A stretch of 59,190 nucleotides of DNA from an uncultured Saprospirales bacterium (GTDB lineage Bacteria > Bacteroidota > Bacteroidia > Chitinophagales > Saprospiraceae): positions 1-59,190 of the forward strand of contig CALMIR010000147.1 in assembly GCA_937864265.1 (NCBI GenBank), in the 5' to 3' direction. Positions 45,612-54,526 of the stretch are shown one piece after another. Made by a program: the position numbers and the translations under genes. Below the pieces are notes generated by a model that saw nothing but the letters and a program-made list of their open reading frames with translations, searched no databases and was not told the origin of the DNA. The first letter of the stretch is position 1. Each line of letters begins with the position of its first letter.

Positions 45612-45887
45612 ATGGCCAATTATCTGACAAAAGAAAAAAGGGAAGGAATCTTCCAGGAATACGGTGGTGCTGCAAGCAACACGGGTTCCACTGAAGCGCA
45701 AATTGCGCTATTTACGTACCGCATTCAGATGCTGTCTGAACATCTTCAAAAAAACAAAAAAGACCACGCTTGTCGTCGTGCCCTGCTTTCTTTGGTAGGT
45801 AAGCGCAAGCGCCTTTTGCAATATTTGTCGAAGAGAGACCTTCAGAAATACCGCGATTTGATCGAGAAATTGGGTATTCGTAAGTAA
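45612..45887 (+). CDS. rpsO: 30S ribosomal protein S15
   Basis: The 91-residue protein matches S15 over its whole length, with GSTEAQIALFTYRIQMLSEH, KKDHACRRALLSLVGKRKRL and LQYLSKRDLQKYRDLIEKLG. It binds 16S rRNA and helps assemble the 30S platform. It precedes pnp as in many bacteria, but a strong terminator separates them, so they seem to be separate units. Confidence 0.97.
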   Translation: MANYLTKEKREGIFQEYGGAASNTGSTEAQIALFTYRIQMLSEHLQKNKKDHACRRALLSLVGKRKRLLQYLSKRDLQKYRDLIEKLGIRK

Positions 45888-45897
45888 CAAAGAAATG

Positions 45898-45930
45898 AAA
45901 AAGTATTCCGCTATTGGTGGAATACTTTTT
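45898..45930 (+). terminator. rpsO terminator
   Basis: AAAAAGTATTCC (45898-45909) and GGAATACTTTTT (45919-45930) form a perfect 12-bp stem with a 9-base loop ending in TTTTT. The rest of the spacer to 46192 shows no further structure I can support. Confidence 0.93.
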
Positions 45931-46192
45931 CTGTTCTATTGCTTCTTGATAATCAAGCCTTTTGCCGCTCCCCACTATTGCCCTACGGGTAGCGCGAAAA
46001 TAGCGACCAAATCAGTGAAGGGGGGTTTTATCCTCCATTTTGCAGCTTAAAAGGGTAAAATAAAAAACGTAACCAATTCGCCCTGCGCACACTGATGCCC
46101 CCGCAGATTTCAAGCAGGAATGCGGTAATTCAATACAGTATTTAGACACATAATACAGGAACATTTCCTGCCTTTCAAACTAATAAATTAAA

Positions 46193-48364
46193 ATGGGACT
46201 ACAAATTCCAATCTCAACGTCCTTTGACTTACCTGATGGCCGAACTGTCTTTATTGAAACTGGCAAGCTGGCAACCCAGGCAGATGGCTCTGCGCTCGTG
46301 CGTGTGGGCGACACCATGATTTTAGCTACGGTTGTATCGAGTAAAGAAGCAAGAGAAGGCCAGTCTTTCTTTCCGTTATCTGTCGATTACCAGGAAAAAT
46401 TCGCTGCTGCCGGACGCATTCCGGGCAACTTTTTTCGTAGAGAAGCGAAATTATCCGACTATGAAGTGCTGATTTCGCGCTTGGTGGATAGGGCGATTCG
46501 CCCGCTTTTCCCCGATGGCTATATGAATGAAACCCAGGTCATCATCAACCTGATCTCTGCCGACAAAAACGTGCCGCCCGATGCTTACGCTGCATTGGCC
46601 GGTTCTGCTGCATTGGCCGTATCAGATATTCCTTTCGATGGCCCTATTTCTGAAGTCCGTGTAGCGCGCATCGATGGCGAATTTGTGATCAACCCCAATT
46701 TTTCCGATTTGCAAAAAGCCGATATCGACATTATCGTAGCTGCTACCATTGATAATGTGATGATGGTAGAAGGCGAAGCCAAGGAGTGCCAAGAGAAAGA
46801 CTTGGTGCAGGCCATCAAAATAGCACACGATGCCATTAAAATACACTGTCAGGCTCAATTGGAGCTGGCGCAAAAGGTGGGAGAAAAGGCCACAGTTAAG
46901 CGCGAATTAGCAACAGCTCCTGCTGATGAAGACTTGAAAAAGAGAATTGCCGAACTGGCTACTGCTGCTATTGCTGAAGTGGCCGCAGCGGCGCTGGATA
47001 AGCAGAGCCGGAAAGACCGTTTCTCGGAGATCAAAACCACAGTGATTGAAAAAATCACGGAAGAAAAGGGCGAAGAGTACATGGAGGAATGGGGCGGCAC
47101 CGCAGGAGAATACCTGGACAAACTCAAGAAAGAGGTGATCCGCAACACGGTGTTGGAAAAACAAGTTCGTCTGGATGGCCGAAAAATGGACGAAATTCGC
47201 CCCATTTGGTCGGAAGTGGATTATTTGCCCTCCGCACACGGCTCCGCAATCTTCACTCGCGGAGAAACCCAGTCTTTGACTTCTTTAACCTTGGGCACCA
47301 AGTTGGATGAAATGATGGTGGACAATGCCTTGAAGCTTTACCACGACAAATTCATCCTCCATTACAATTTCCCTGCCTTTTCAGTAGGAGAAGTGAAACC
47401 CATGAGAGGCCCAGGACGCCGCGAAATCGGTCATGCTAATCTAGCAGGACGATCTTTGCGCCAAGTACTGCCTTCTAATTTTCCCTATACCATGCGTTTG
47501 GTATCCGATATCCTCGAATCCAATGGATCTTCCTCTATGGCCACCGTTTGTGCGGGTACACTGGCGCTGATGGATGCTGGGGTACCGATTGCTGCGCCTG
47601 TTTCTGGTATTGCCATGGGCTTGATCAGCGATGGCAAAAGAACGGCTATCTTGTCTGATATTTTAGGTGACGAGGATGCACTGGGCGATATGGACTTTAA
47701 GGTAACCGGTACCGAAAAAGGCATCACGGGCTGCCAGATGGACATCAAAATAGACGGCCTCCCTTATGAGGTATTGGAAAAAGCCCTCGATCAGGCGCGT
47801 GCCGGTCGTTTGCACATCCTCGAGGAAATGAAAAAAGCCCTTGATGCGCCTCGCCCTGACTTCAAACCGCATGCACCGCGCATCGTAGAGGTCATCATCG
47901 ACAAGAGCTTTATAGGCGCTGTGATCGGCCCTGGTGGTAAGGTCATTCAGGAAATCCAGGAAGTTACCGGCACAGTGATCAATATTGAAGAAAAAGAAGG
48001 CAAAGGTTATGTAACGGTAGCCAGCAGCAACAAAGCTTCTATCGAAGCGGCGTTGGAGCGTATTTACCGCATTACCTTTACGCCTACTGTAGGCGATGTG
48101 TATGATGCCAAGGTCCGTTCTGTTATGCCTTATGGTGTTTTTGTGGATTTCATGGGCAAGAGCGGTTTGCTGCACGTTTCAGAAATGTCGCACGCGCGTA
48201 TCGATAAAGTGGAAGAGGTATTCAAGGAAGGCGATGATGTGCGGGTGAAATTGATTGAAATAGACCAAAAAACAGGCAAATTCCGCCTATCTCGCAAGGC
48301 ACTGATGGCCAAGCCGCAACGCGGCCAGGAGAACGGCGATGACGACGGTAATAGAAGGAAATAA
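46193..48364 (+). CDS. pnp: Polyribonucleotide nucleotidyltransferase (PNPase)
   Basis: The 723-residue protein has two RNase PH domains (the second with LGDEDALGDMDFKVTGTEKG and ITGCQMDIK), a KH domain (AVIGPGGKVIQEIQEVTGTV) and an S1 domain (AKVRSVMPYGVFVDFMGKSG). It degrades RNA 3' to 5' by phosphorolysis and is a core RNA-decay enzyme. The start MGLQIPISTSFDLPDGRTVF is the natural N-terminus. A terminator at 48510 follows. Confidence 0.97.
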   Translation: MGLQIPISTSFDLPDGRTVFIETGKLATQADGSALVRVGDTMILATVVSSKEAREGQSFFPLSVDYQEKFAAAGRIPGNFFRREAKLSDYEVLISRLVDRAIRPLFPDGYMNETQVIINLISADKNVPPDAYAALAGSAALAVSDIPFDGPISEVRVARIDGEFVINPNFSDLQKADIDIIVAATIDNVMMVEGEAKECQEKDLVQAIKIAHDAIKIHCQAQLELAQKVGEKATVKRELATAPADEDLKKRIAELATAAIAEVAAAALDKQSRKDRFSEIKTTVIEKITEEKGEEYMEEWGGTAGEYLDKLKKEVIRNTVLEKQVRLDGRKMDEIRPIWSEVDYLPSAHGSAIFTRGETQSLTSLTLGTKLDEMMVDNALKLYHDKFILHYNFPAFSVGEVKPMRGPGRREIGHANLAGRSLRQVLPSNFPYTMRLVSDILESNGSSSMATVCAGTLALMDAGVPIAAPVSGIAMGLISDGKRTAILSDILGDEDALGDMDFKVTGTEKGITGCQMDIKIDGLPYEVLEKALDQARAGRLHILEEMKKALDAPRPDFKPHAPRIVEVIIDKSFIGAVIGPGGKVIQEIQEVTGTVINIEEKEGKGYVTVASSNKASIEAALERIYRITFTPTVGDVYDAKVRSVMPYGVFVDFMGKSGLLHVSEMSHARIDKVEEVFKEGDDVRVKLIEIDQKTGKFRLSRKALMAKPQRGQENGDDDGNRRK

Positions 48365-48509
48365 ACAACCTTCTTAGACAAATGGTGTGGGAAAGCGGAA
48401 AGCAGGCCGACTGTAAGTAGCAATGATTTTCGCTAAGTCTTTTTACGTCCAAAGTCTAGTTAATCAAATTATTTGTCAAAGAACTATAAATAATAGCCAA
48501 TCGGCATAG

Positions 48510-48540
48510 GGGCAACGGTGTTTATCGTTGCCCTTGTTGT
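48510..48540 (+). terminator. pnp terminator
   Basis: GGGCAACG (48510-48517) pairs with CGTTGCCC (48526-48533), followed by TTGTTGTATTATTT. The T-tract is interrupted, so the strength is uncertain. Confidence 0.65.
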
Positions 48541-48660
48541 ATTATTTACGGCCCCTCTTCGCTTAAAAAATGCTCAGGCAAAATATATTGTTTTGCAACC
48601 CTACCCAATCCCATCTGTCTTTAAAGCAAGATCATTCAACAGGACGATAAACATAGGAAG

Positions 48661-50412
48661 ATGAAATTTTTACTCACCCTCGTTATTACTGCCAGTGTAG
48701 TAGTACAAAATCAGGCGCAACACAGCGCCTTTATGGGCATTGAATCTACAGAAGTATCGGTAGAAAAGGCGGCTTTGATGAAACTGGAGCCAGAAAGCGG
48801 TCGCCTCATTACCCGCGTCTATCCCAATACGGCAGCAGAAAAAGCAGGCATACAGGTTTTCGACTTTGTTACAGGTATTGATAGCTTGCAAGTCAATGAA
48901 GAACGCTCATTGAATAGCATCATTAAGAGTTATACAGCGGGCGAAAAGGCCACGGTACACCTGATACGCAAAGGCAAAGAACAGCATTTGTCGCTTCAGT
49001 TTGGTAGCCGGGAGGACTTTTATGCCCATCAGCCAGAGGAGAAAGAATCGGGCTTTTTGGGCATCCAACCCCACGCTGAAGAAACGTTAGACGAAGAAGG
49101 CGTTAAAGTGAACATCATATCTAATTCAACAGCTGAGGCACTGGGGCTTAAAAACGGCGACCAAATTGCGGCCATCAATGGCCATTGCATGCTGGATTGG
49201 GAAGACATCAGTACCATCATGCGGACGACCAGCCCCGGCGCTCCTATACAAGTGACCTTTAGGCGAGGGGAGCAAATTCAAACGCTTGAAGGAGTCATTA
49301 AATCCAAAACCGATACCTACGAAAATAATTATACTACGGCCTGGAAAGCACCGCAGGACTATGCCTTTTTGGGCATTATTTCTGATCCGGTGACCAAAGA
49401 AAAAGCCGAAAAGCTGGGCTTCGACAACTACTACGGGAGCTACGTAAGCCGAATTGTGCGCCACTCCGCAGCAGAAAAGGCAGGGATTCAACCCTTCGAT
49501 TACATTTACGGAATTGATGAATACCGCACAGGTAAAGAGCAAAATTTGTCAAGCATCCTGAAGAAATACAGCCCAGGCGACAAGGCTGCGGTTCAATTGG
49601 TGCGCAAAGGGCAGAAAAAGAAAATAGAAGTTACGTTCGGTAAGCGGGGCGACTCAAACGATGAGGACTCAGAAAGGAACAAATGCGAAGAAGCTTTTTT
49701 CGGGGTGAGTGCCAGAAATGTCGATCAGGCAGGTGGAGATGGAGTGGCGGTCAATATCGTTTCTAATTCTACCGCAGAGAGCATGGGCTTGAAGCACGGC
49801 GATGCCCTCCTCAATATCAACGGGGTGCGTATAATTGACTGGAGCGATGTGTCCACTTCCATTGACAATATGAAAGTCGGAGAAACGATACAAGTGGAAT
49901 ATTCCAGAAACGGACAAAAACTCAAGGCCAGTCAAACCATTAAATCTTACTGCGATACGCATCCGCAGGAAAATCAGATTTCAGAAAAAAAGGATAACAT
50001 CTGGTTTGAACGCTATTTCAACCAAGACGACCGCGCTTTTAAGGGCGATTATCCCAGCCAACGCAAAGTCAGCGTCACTACCCTGACCAGTGCGGAAATC
50101 AATGCTTTCAATCGCAGCTATAACGCTGGGTTGCAGCCTGAGAACACCTTAGATGTCAGCGATTTAAAACTGGTAAGCACTACCGACAATGACAAGTGTA
50201 GTATTTATTTTGTATTGAACCAAGCGGGCTCCACAGGAATCAAGATATACAACCATTCTGGTCGCATTATTTACGATTACGACCTGGGCAATTTCTCCGG
50301 CTCTTTCCGCGATGAGGTGGATTTGGCCCAAAACGACAAGAGTTTTTACATCCTGGAAATTAAGCAGAATAGCAAAGCCGCTGCTCGAAAAATTGTACTA
50401 ATGAACCCATAG
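48661..50412 (+). CDS. Secreted protein with four PDZ domains and T9SS-type C-terminus
   Basis: The 583-residue protein has a signal peptide (MKFLLTLVITASVVVQNQA). Four PDZ-like units follow in an A-B-A-B order: A units at about residues 25-115 and 235-330 (AAEKAGIQVFDFVTGIDSLQ versus AAEKAGIQPFDYIYGIDEYR) and B units at about 130-215 and 345-430 (NIISNSTAEALGLKNGDQIA versus NIVSNSTAESMGLKHGDALL). The protein thus arose by duplication of a two-PDZ block. A T9SS type A-like domain ends it (GIKIYNHSGRIIYDYDLG, FYILEIKQNSKAAARKIVLM). No protease domain is present, so it is probably a surface adaptor or scaffold. Confidence 0.85.
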   Translation: MKFLLTLVITASVVVQNQAQHSAFMGIESTEVSVEKAALMKLEPESGRLITRVYPNTAAEKAGIQVFDFVTGIDSLQVNEERSLNSIIKSYTAGEKATVHLIRKGKEQHLSLQFGSREDFYAHQPEEKESGFLGIQPHAEETLDEEGVKVNIISNSTAEALGLKNGDQIAAINGHCMLDWEDISTIMRTTSPGAPIQVTFRRGEQIQTLEGVIKSKTDTYENNYTTAWKAPQDYAFLGIISDPVTKEKAEKLGFDNYYGSYVSRIVRHSAAEKAGIQPFDYIYGIDEYRTGKEQNLSSILKKYSPGDKAAVQLVRKGQKKKIEVTFGKRGDSNDEDSERNKCEEAFFGVSARNVDQAGGDGVAVNIVSNSTAESMGLKHGDALLNINGVRIIDWSDVSTSIDNMKVGETIQVEYSRNGQKLKASQTIKSYCDTHPQENQISEKKDNIWFERYFNQDDRAFKGDYPSQRKVSVTTLTSAEINAFNRSYNAGLQPENTLDVSDLKLVSTTDNDKCSIYFVLNQAGSTGIKIYNHSGRIIYDYDLGNFSGSFRDEVDLAQNDKSFYILEIKQNSKAAARKIVLMNP

Positions 50413-50460
50413 GATCGTTGATGGGAAAGCGGATTGGACAGATCAGCGCGGAAAAAAGCT

Positions 50461-50502
50461 ATCCGTGTTCATCCGCCTCATCTGTGTCATCCGCGTGCCA
50501 TC
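50461..50502 (+). repeat. Degenerate ATCCGCG-type short tandem repeat
   Basis: ATCCGTGTTC, ATCCGCCTC, ATCTGTGTC and ATCCGCGTGCC follow one another. This ATCCGYG-rich pattern is a kind of dispersed intergenic repeat seen in many genomes. It lies between the PDZ gene and the terminator at 50613. Confidence 0.5.
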
Positions 50503-50612
50503 AAGTGCCGGATGGGAACGCACACTCTCCCACCCTCTTTTTATTATTGCTTGGATAATTGCCCGCAATTTTACGCCTGATTCAGTAGATAAGCATATCA
50601 AAGTTTAAATTA

Positions 50613-50647
50613 GCCTGCCTACATCGTTAGGCAGGCATCGTTTTTTT
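50613..50647 (+). terminator. Strong intrinsic terminator upstream of dnaN
   Basis: GCCTGCCTA (50613-50621) pairs perfectly with TAGGCAGGC (50628-50636), then ATCG and seven T. It insulates dnaN from upstream transcription. Confidence 0.85.
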
Positions 50648-50730
50648 AGAGAAACAAAGAGCCCCGTTTATTCCAGAACAACCGCATAAAAAAAATAGCC
50701 CACCCGGCAGACATCATTTGCAATTCCCAC

Positions 50731-50738
50731 TATTTTTG
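50731..50738 (+). promoter_or_regulatory. Candidate -7 element of dnaN
   Basis: TATTTTTG matches TAnnTTTG and lies 56 bases before the dnaN ATG. The TTTG at 50717 is too close to be a -33 element. Confidence 0.45.
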
Positions 50739-50794
50739 TACCTTCACGGTTTGTTAAAACCAATCTTTGCGATCACCAGTTAAAACCAACCTAA

Positions 50795-51910
50795 ATGAAA
50801 TTCAGTATTTCCTCAGCAGAGTTGTTAAAGCAATTGCAATTGGCCAGTGGAGCAATTGCCTCCAATCCGGTATTGCCCATTCTGGAGGATTTTCTGTTTA
50901 CCATTCAGAACAATAAACTACATATCGCTGCCTCCGACCTGGAAACTTCTATCTTAACCGAGGTGGATATCATGTCAGATGCCAACGGTACGGTTGCTGT
51001 TCCGGCAAAGATATTGCTGGAAACCCTGAAAGCCCTTCCGCCCCAGCCCATTACCTTTACGGTCAATGAAGAAAACCTGGCGATAGAAATCACGTCTGCC
51101 TACGGCAAATATCGGCTTGCTGGTGAAAACGGGGGCGACTTCCCCAAAATACCAGAACCGGATGCAGTGGATTCCCTCAAAGTATCAGGCGCGGCCTTGT
51201 CAAGAGGTGTTACCAAAACCATTTTTGCGGCCAGCAACGACGAATTGCGCCCCGCCATGAACGGGGTTTATTTCCAGATCGACTTCAGTAAACTCATCCT
51301 GGTAGCAACGGATGCGCATAAATTGGTGAAATTCACCCTGGGCAACATTACCAGTGAAGTGTCCACCTCTTTTATTGTTCCCAAGAAAGCTTTGAACCTG
51401 CTCAAAGGCGCTTTGCCCGAAAAAGAGGACGTTGAAATTTCTTTCAACAAAGCGAATGTATTTTTTTCCTTTGGCAATGTACGATTGATTTGCCGCCTGA
51501 TCGATGCGCGTTATCCCGATTACAACGCCGTAATACCCGTCGATAATCCCCACTTGCTGACTTTAGAGCGCGTTGGCTTCCAAAACTCGCTGAAGCGCAT
51601 TGCCATTTATGCCAATAAAACGACCAACCAAGTGCTGCTCAATATCACGGACAGCAGCCTCACGGTATCGGCTCAAGATCTCGATTTTTCCAATGAAGCT
51701 ACCGAGCAACTGTCCTGCACTTATGAGGGCAAGCCGCTCACCATTGGCTTTAATGCCCGCTTTTTGGTGGAAATGCTGGGCGTGCTGGAGTCAGATGATG
51801 TAAAAATGGAATTATCCACCCCTTCTCGCGCTGGTTTGCTACTGCCAGTAGAAGAGAATGAAGGGGAGGACATCTTGATGCTCGTTATGCCGGTCATGTT
51901 GAGTAATTGA
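50795..51910 (+). CDS. dnaN: DNA polymerase III beta sliding clamp
   Basis: The 371-residue protein has three repeated clamp domains; typical stretches are MKFSISSAELLKQLQLASGA, GVYFQIDFSKLILVATDAHK and the C-terminal VEENEGEDILMLVMPVMLSN, close to the usual VMPMRL-type ending. It forms the ring that holds the replicase on DNA. There is no dnaA, recF or gyrB beside it, so this is not a classic oriC neighbourhood. Its stop overlaps an upstream ATG of the next frame (TGATG). Confidence 0.97.
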   Translation: MKFSISSAELLKQLQLASGAIASNPVLPILEDFLFTIQNNKLHIAASDLETSILTEVDIMSDANGTVAVPAKILLETLKALPPQPITFTVNEENLAIEITSAYGKYRLAGENGGDFPKIPEPDAVDSLKVSGAALSRGVTKTIFAASNDELRPAMNGVYFQIDFSKLILVATDAHKLVKFTLGNITSEVSTSFIVPKKALNLLKGALPEKEDVEISFNKANVFFSFGNVRLICRLIDARYPDYNAVIPVDNPHLLTLERVGFQNSLKRIAIYANKTTNQVLLNITDSSLTVSAQDLDFSNEATEQLSCTYEGKPLTIGFNARFLVEMLGVLESDDVKMELSTPSRAGLLLPVEENEGEDILMLVMPVMLSN

Positions 51911-51936
51911 TGCCAGAAGCCAAAATAACACAAGCA

Positions 51937-52386
51937 ATGAGAAACTACCTTTTGCTGGCAACAGCCTGCCTGATTTGCCTTAACGCCTGTAAGAACGAGT
52001 CGAAAAAGGATCAAACACCCGAAGAGGTGCTACAGGAATACCAAGGATACATCGATCGCAATGAATTTGATGCAGCCAAACAACTCAGTACCCCTGCCGG
52101 GCAAAACTGGCTGTCAGAGTTAGCTGAAATCATCTCTATGGAGCAACCCGATTCTACCATACTCAACACCGAATTTTTGACGATGAATTGTACTGGTGAG
52201 GGCGATACACTGATCTGTGCTTGCCAAATGCGCGATCAATATGAGCAATATCCGGCAGAATATATTTTGGTCAGAATCAACGAGCGCTGGTTGGTAGATG
52301 CACCCAGGGAGGAAATCATCATCGAAGACGATATTATCGAAGCCATCCCCGATAGCCTACTGGAAAAAATGATGGAGCAGGAATAG
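51937..52386 (+). CDS. Small lipoprotein, DUF4878-like
   Basis: The 149-residue protein starts at ATG 51937, because this gives the lipoprotein signal MRNYLLLATACLICLNAC (Cys18). The mature part (TPEEVLQEYQGYIDRNEFDA, then AKQLSTPAGQNWL) resembles the cystatin/NTF2-like DUF4878 lipoproteins. INERWLVDAPREEI fits the end of such a fold. It probably forms a unit with dnaN by position only; the function is unknown. Confidence 0.72.
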   Translation: MRNYLLLATACLICLNACKNESKKDQTPEEVLQEYQGYIDRNEFDAAKQLSTPAGQNWLSELAEIISMEQPDSTILNTEFLTMNCTGEGDTLICACQMRDQYEQYPAEYILVRINERWLVDAPREEIIIEDDIIEAIPDSLLEKMMEQE

Positions 52387-52473
52387 AGTGTGCAGTTTTG
52401 TTGTCGAGTGATAAAAATCATTGCAAGCGATACAATCATTGCTGAATTTTAACCCGATATCAAACAAAACGAC

Positions 52474-52971
52474 ATGTCGGCCATTGAAATTCGTCCCCGC
52501 TTTCGGATGGAACTGCCCCTGCCCCCTGGCGAAATAATAGGGCAACTCAAGCAAGCTATTAATCAGCCAACTGCGAAAATAGTGGGCTTTATTGCCGATC
52601 ATCACGTCGTATTAAAAATTCCGCAAGAACAACGCCATTACTGGTCGCCTCAGTTGAGCCTAGAAGTGGAGGACAACGAAAAAGGTGGAAGCCTGATACG
52701 CGGCCTATACGGGCCAGCCCCATCCGTATGGCTCATGTTCCTATTTTTCTATTACGTGATTGGGGCGATTTGCTTGTTTACGGGTATCATGGGGTTTGCA
52801 CAAGTGAGCTTGGGCATGCCAGCACCAATCTTGTGGGTTTTGCCTATGGGCGCTATCCTGGCTGTGGGCTTATTCCTTTCTGCCAAAGCGGGCGAGCGCT
52901 TGGGGCGAGATCAAATGTTGGAGTTAAAAATATTTTTGGAAGAAGTATTAGAAAGCGCCAGTACGCAATAA
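52474..52971 (+). CDS. Hypothetical inner-membrane protein
   Basis: The 165-residue protein has a soluble N-terminal part (about 85 residues, IEIRPRFRMELPLPPGEIIG) followed by two membrane segments (VWLMFLFFYYVIGAICLFTG and PILWVLPMGAILAVGLFLSA) and a short cytoplasmic helix. I do not recognise a named family; similar small two-TM proteins occur across Bacteroidota. It follows the lipoprotein gene on the same strand with an 87-bp gap. Confidence 0.7.
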   Translation: MSAIEIRPRFRMELPLPPGEIIGQLKQAINQPTAKIVGFIADHHVVLKIPQEQRHYWSPQLSLEVEDNEKGGSLIRGLYGPAPSVWLMFLFFYYVIGAICLFTGIMGFAQVSLGMPAPILWVLPMGAILAVGLFLSAKAGERLGRDQMLELKIFLEEVLESASTQ

Positions 52972-53064
52972 ATCCCATCCCTCTTGTTTGGGATAATCAG
53001 AGGCTCTGCTTCAGGTATTTATCAAAGTAAATACTTACCTTACTCCAATATTCAATACAGCATT

Positions 53065-54114
53065 ATGAAAATCGAGAATAACAACCGCCAAATTTGGCAA
53101 GATTTATTTCAGGCTGCGATTGCGTTTAGAGACTTAAAGCCCTGGGAGTGGATGTATGATACCGATCTATTTGGCGTACAAGATCCGGTCAGCGGTGAAA
53201 TTGGCTGGTGTTGTATTATGGGTAATGCGGAAGAGGTGTATGCGCTATGCGTTTATTTAGGCGATGAAGGTTTTGCTTCCTACGATCGCATTTTGAGTAG
53301 TTATGGTGGTGAAATGCTGGAAATGCAAGATCAGATTGCAGTGGGGTTAGAACAAAAAATGCTCAAAGTAGAGTTTGTCGGACGCGAAGAGATCACAACG
53401 GTCGATCGGGCGGCTTATAAAAGCTTGGGGCTAAAGTTTCGCGGAGAAAACCAGTGGATACAAATCCGGGAGGTTCTCCCAAGCTACTATCCCTGGTATA
53501 TTTCAGACGAACAGGCCGTGTTTTTGACCCACTGCCTGCGCCAAGCTGCGGAGGTGGCCAAGCGCTATCAAGCTGATCCTAAAATGCTTCAAACAGCAGA
53601 AGATATGTTGTTGGTGGTAGTTCCCGCGACTTCCGGCAAAGGCGTGGTTTGGAAAGACAGTCAAGTGCCTAAGCCAACAACAGAAGATACAGCAGCTCGA
53701 ACCATTGATCCTTTTCTGGTGAATCGGGCTAAAAAAGAATTGGAAAAGGAGGCAGTGGCTCTATGCTTTTCATTAAGCTACATACCCGGTGCTATGGAAG
53801 ACAAAAAGGGAGAACGCCCATTTTTCACCAGATTCGCCGTCTGGATAGCTTATGGTTCGGGGATGATTACGGGCTTTAAAATACTATCGCCTGAAGAGAT
53901 GGACAATGAATTTGACGCCATATTCCTTGAACAATTGCACTTGCTGGAAATGATCCCGCAGCAACTCGTCGTGGATAGTAAACAGGCATTCGATTTGGTT
54001 GAACCCATCGCCGAAGCATTGGAAATAGAACTGATTCATGACTCGGAAATCGAAGAATTTGCTGAAATGAAAAATTCATTGGGCATTTTTTTGGGAGGGG
54101 AGTATGGTTTCTAG
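53065..54114 (+). CDS. Hypothetical protein, DUF7309/DUF6930-like
   Basis: The 349-residue protein starts at ATG 53065 (MKIENNNRQIWQDLFQAAIA); the open frame before it begins with TTG and reads poorly. The N-terminal half, with WEWMYDTDLFGVQDPVSGEI and GWCCIMGNAEEVYALCVYLG, fits what I recall as the DUF7309 family. The C-terminal half (YGSGMITGFKILSPEEMDNE) fits DUF6930. The protein has no signal peptide or membrane segment. Function unknown. The gene ends next to the ACCCGGCTGA repeat. Confidence 0.65.
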   Translation: MKIENNNRQIWQDLFQAAIAFRDLKPWEWMYDTDLFGVQDPVSGEIGWCCIMGNAEEVYALCVYLGDEGFASYDRILSSYGGEMLEMQDQIAVGLEQKMLKVEFVGREEITTVDRAAYKSLGLKFRGENQWIQIREVLPSYYPWYISDEQAVFLTHCLRQAAEVAKRYQADPKMLQTAEDMLLVVVPATSGKGVVWKDSQVPKPTTEDTAARTIDPFLVNRAKKELEKEAVALCFSLSYIPGAMEDKKGERPFFTRFAVWIAYGSGMITGFKILSPEEMDNEFDAIFLEQLHLLEMIPQQLVVDSKQAFDLVEPIAEALEIELIHDSEIEEFAEMKNSLGIFLGGEYGF

Positions 54115-54235
54115 TTTTTTTACCCGGCTGAGTACAGCGAAGACGGGCAGGCTAGGTTAAAAGCTAGGTGTGATTTCAAGCTGCGCCACGCCAAGCGTGT
54201 GTGCAAGGCAAACAGGCTTTTGCACCCATCCCCCA
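54112..54235. repeat. REP-like element, copy D
   Basis: TAGTTTTTTTACCCGGCTGA followed by GTACAGC matches 8646-8670. GACGGGCAGGCTAGG follows. GCCACGCCAAGCGTGTG near 54186 is an inverted partner of the GTGACGCTTGGCGTTAT module in copies C and E. The copy lies right after the stop of the gene ending at 54114. Confidence 0.6.
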
Positions 54236-54526
54236 CTACGCACTAACCACTTGAACGGTCCAGGCCATTGCTTTTTCTGCAAAAAGTGCCTTTGTCGCTT
54301 TCCAAGTTTTTTCAAACAACTCGGATTGGCGGTAAGCCTCCAACGCCGCTTCGCTTTCCCAAAAGCTGAAAGTGAAAAACACCGCCGGATCGTCTTTTTG
54401 GCGCAGCAATTCCAAATGTAGGCAACCTGGAAAATGCCGGATTTGAGTTTTAGTATCCTCAAAAAGCTGGACAAAAGCATCCGTCTCTTCTATTCGGAAA
54501 TGCAGTTTGACTATCCGTTTGATCAT
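54236..54526 (-). CDS. Antibiotic biosynthesis monooxygenase (ABM) domain protein
   Basis: This 96-residue single-domain protein has the ferredoxin-like ABM fold: MIKRIVKLHFRIEETDAFVQ, HFPGCLHLELLRQKDDPAVF, then FTFSFWESEAALEAYRQSEL. Family members include quinone monooxygenases and heme-degrading enzymes; many are unassigned. Its start overlaps the stop of the SAM hydrolase gene by 4 bp (ATGA-type), so the two are co-translated. This pairing suggests a linked but unknown role. Confidence 0.85.
   Translation of the reverse strand: MIKRIVKLHFRIEETDAFVQLFEDTKTQIRHFPGCLHLELLRQKDDPAVFFTFSFWESEAALEAYRQSELFEKTWKATKALFAEKAMAWTVQVVSA

Noticed and set aside
50413-51910. Replication origin near dnaN
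   Set aside because: No dnaA, recF or gyrB beside it and no cluster of DnaA boxes seen in the 382-bp upstream gap.
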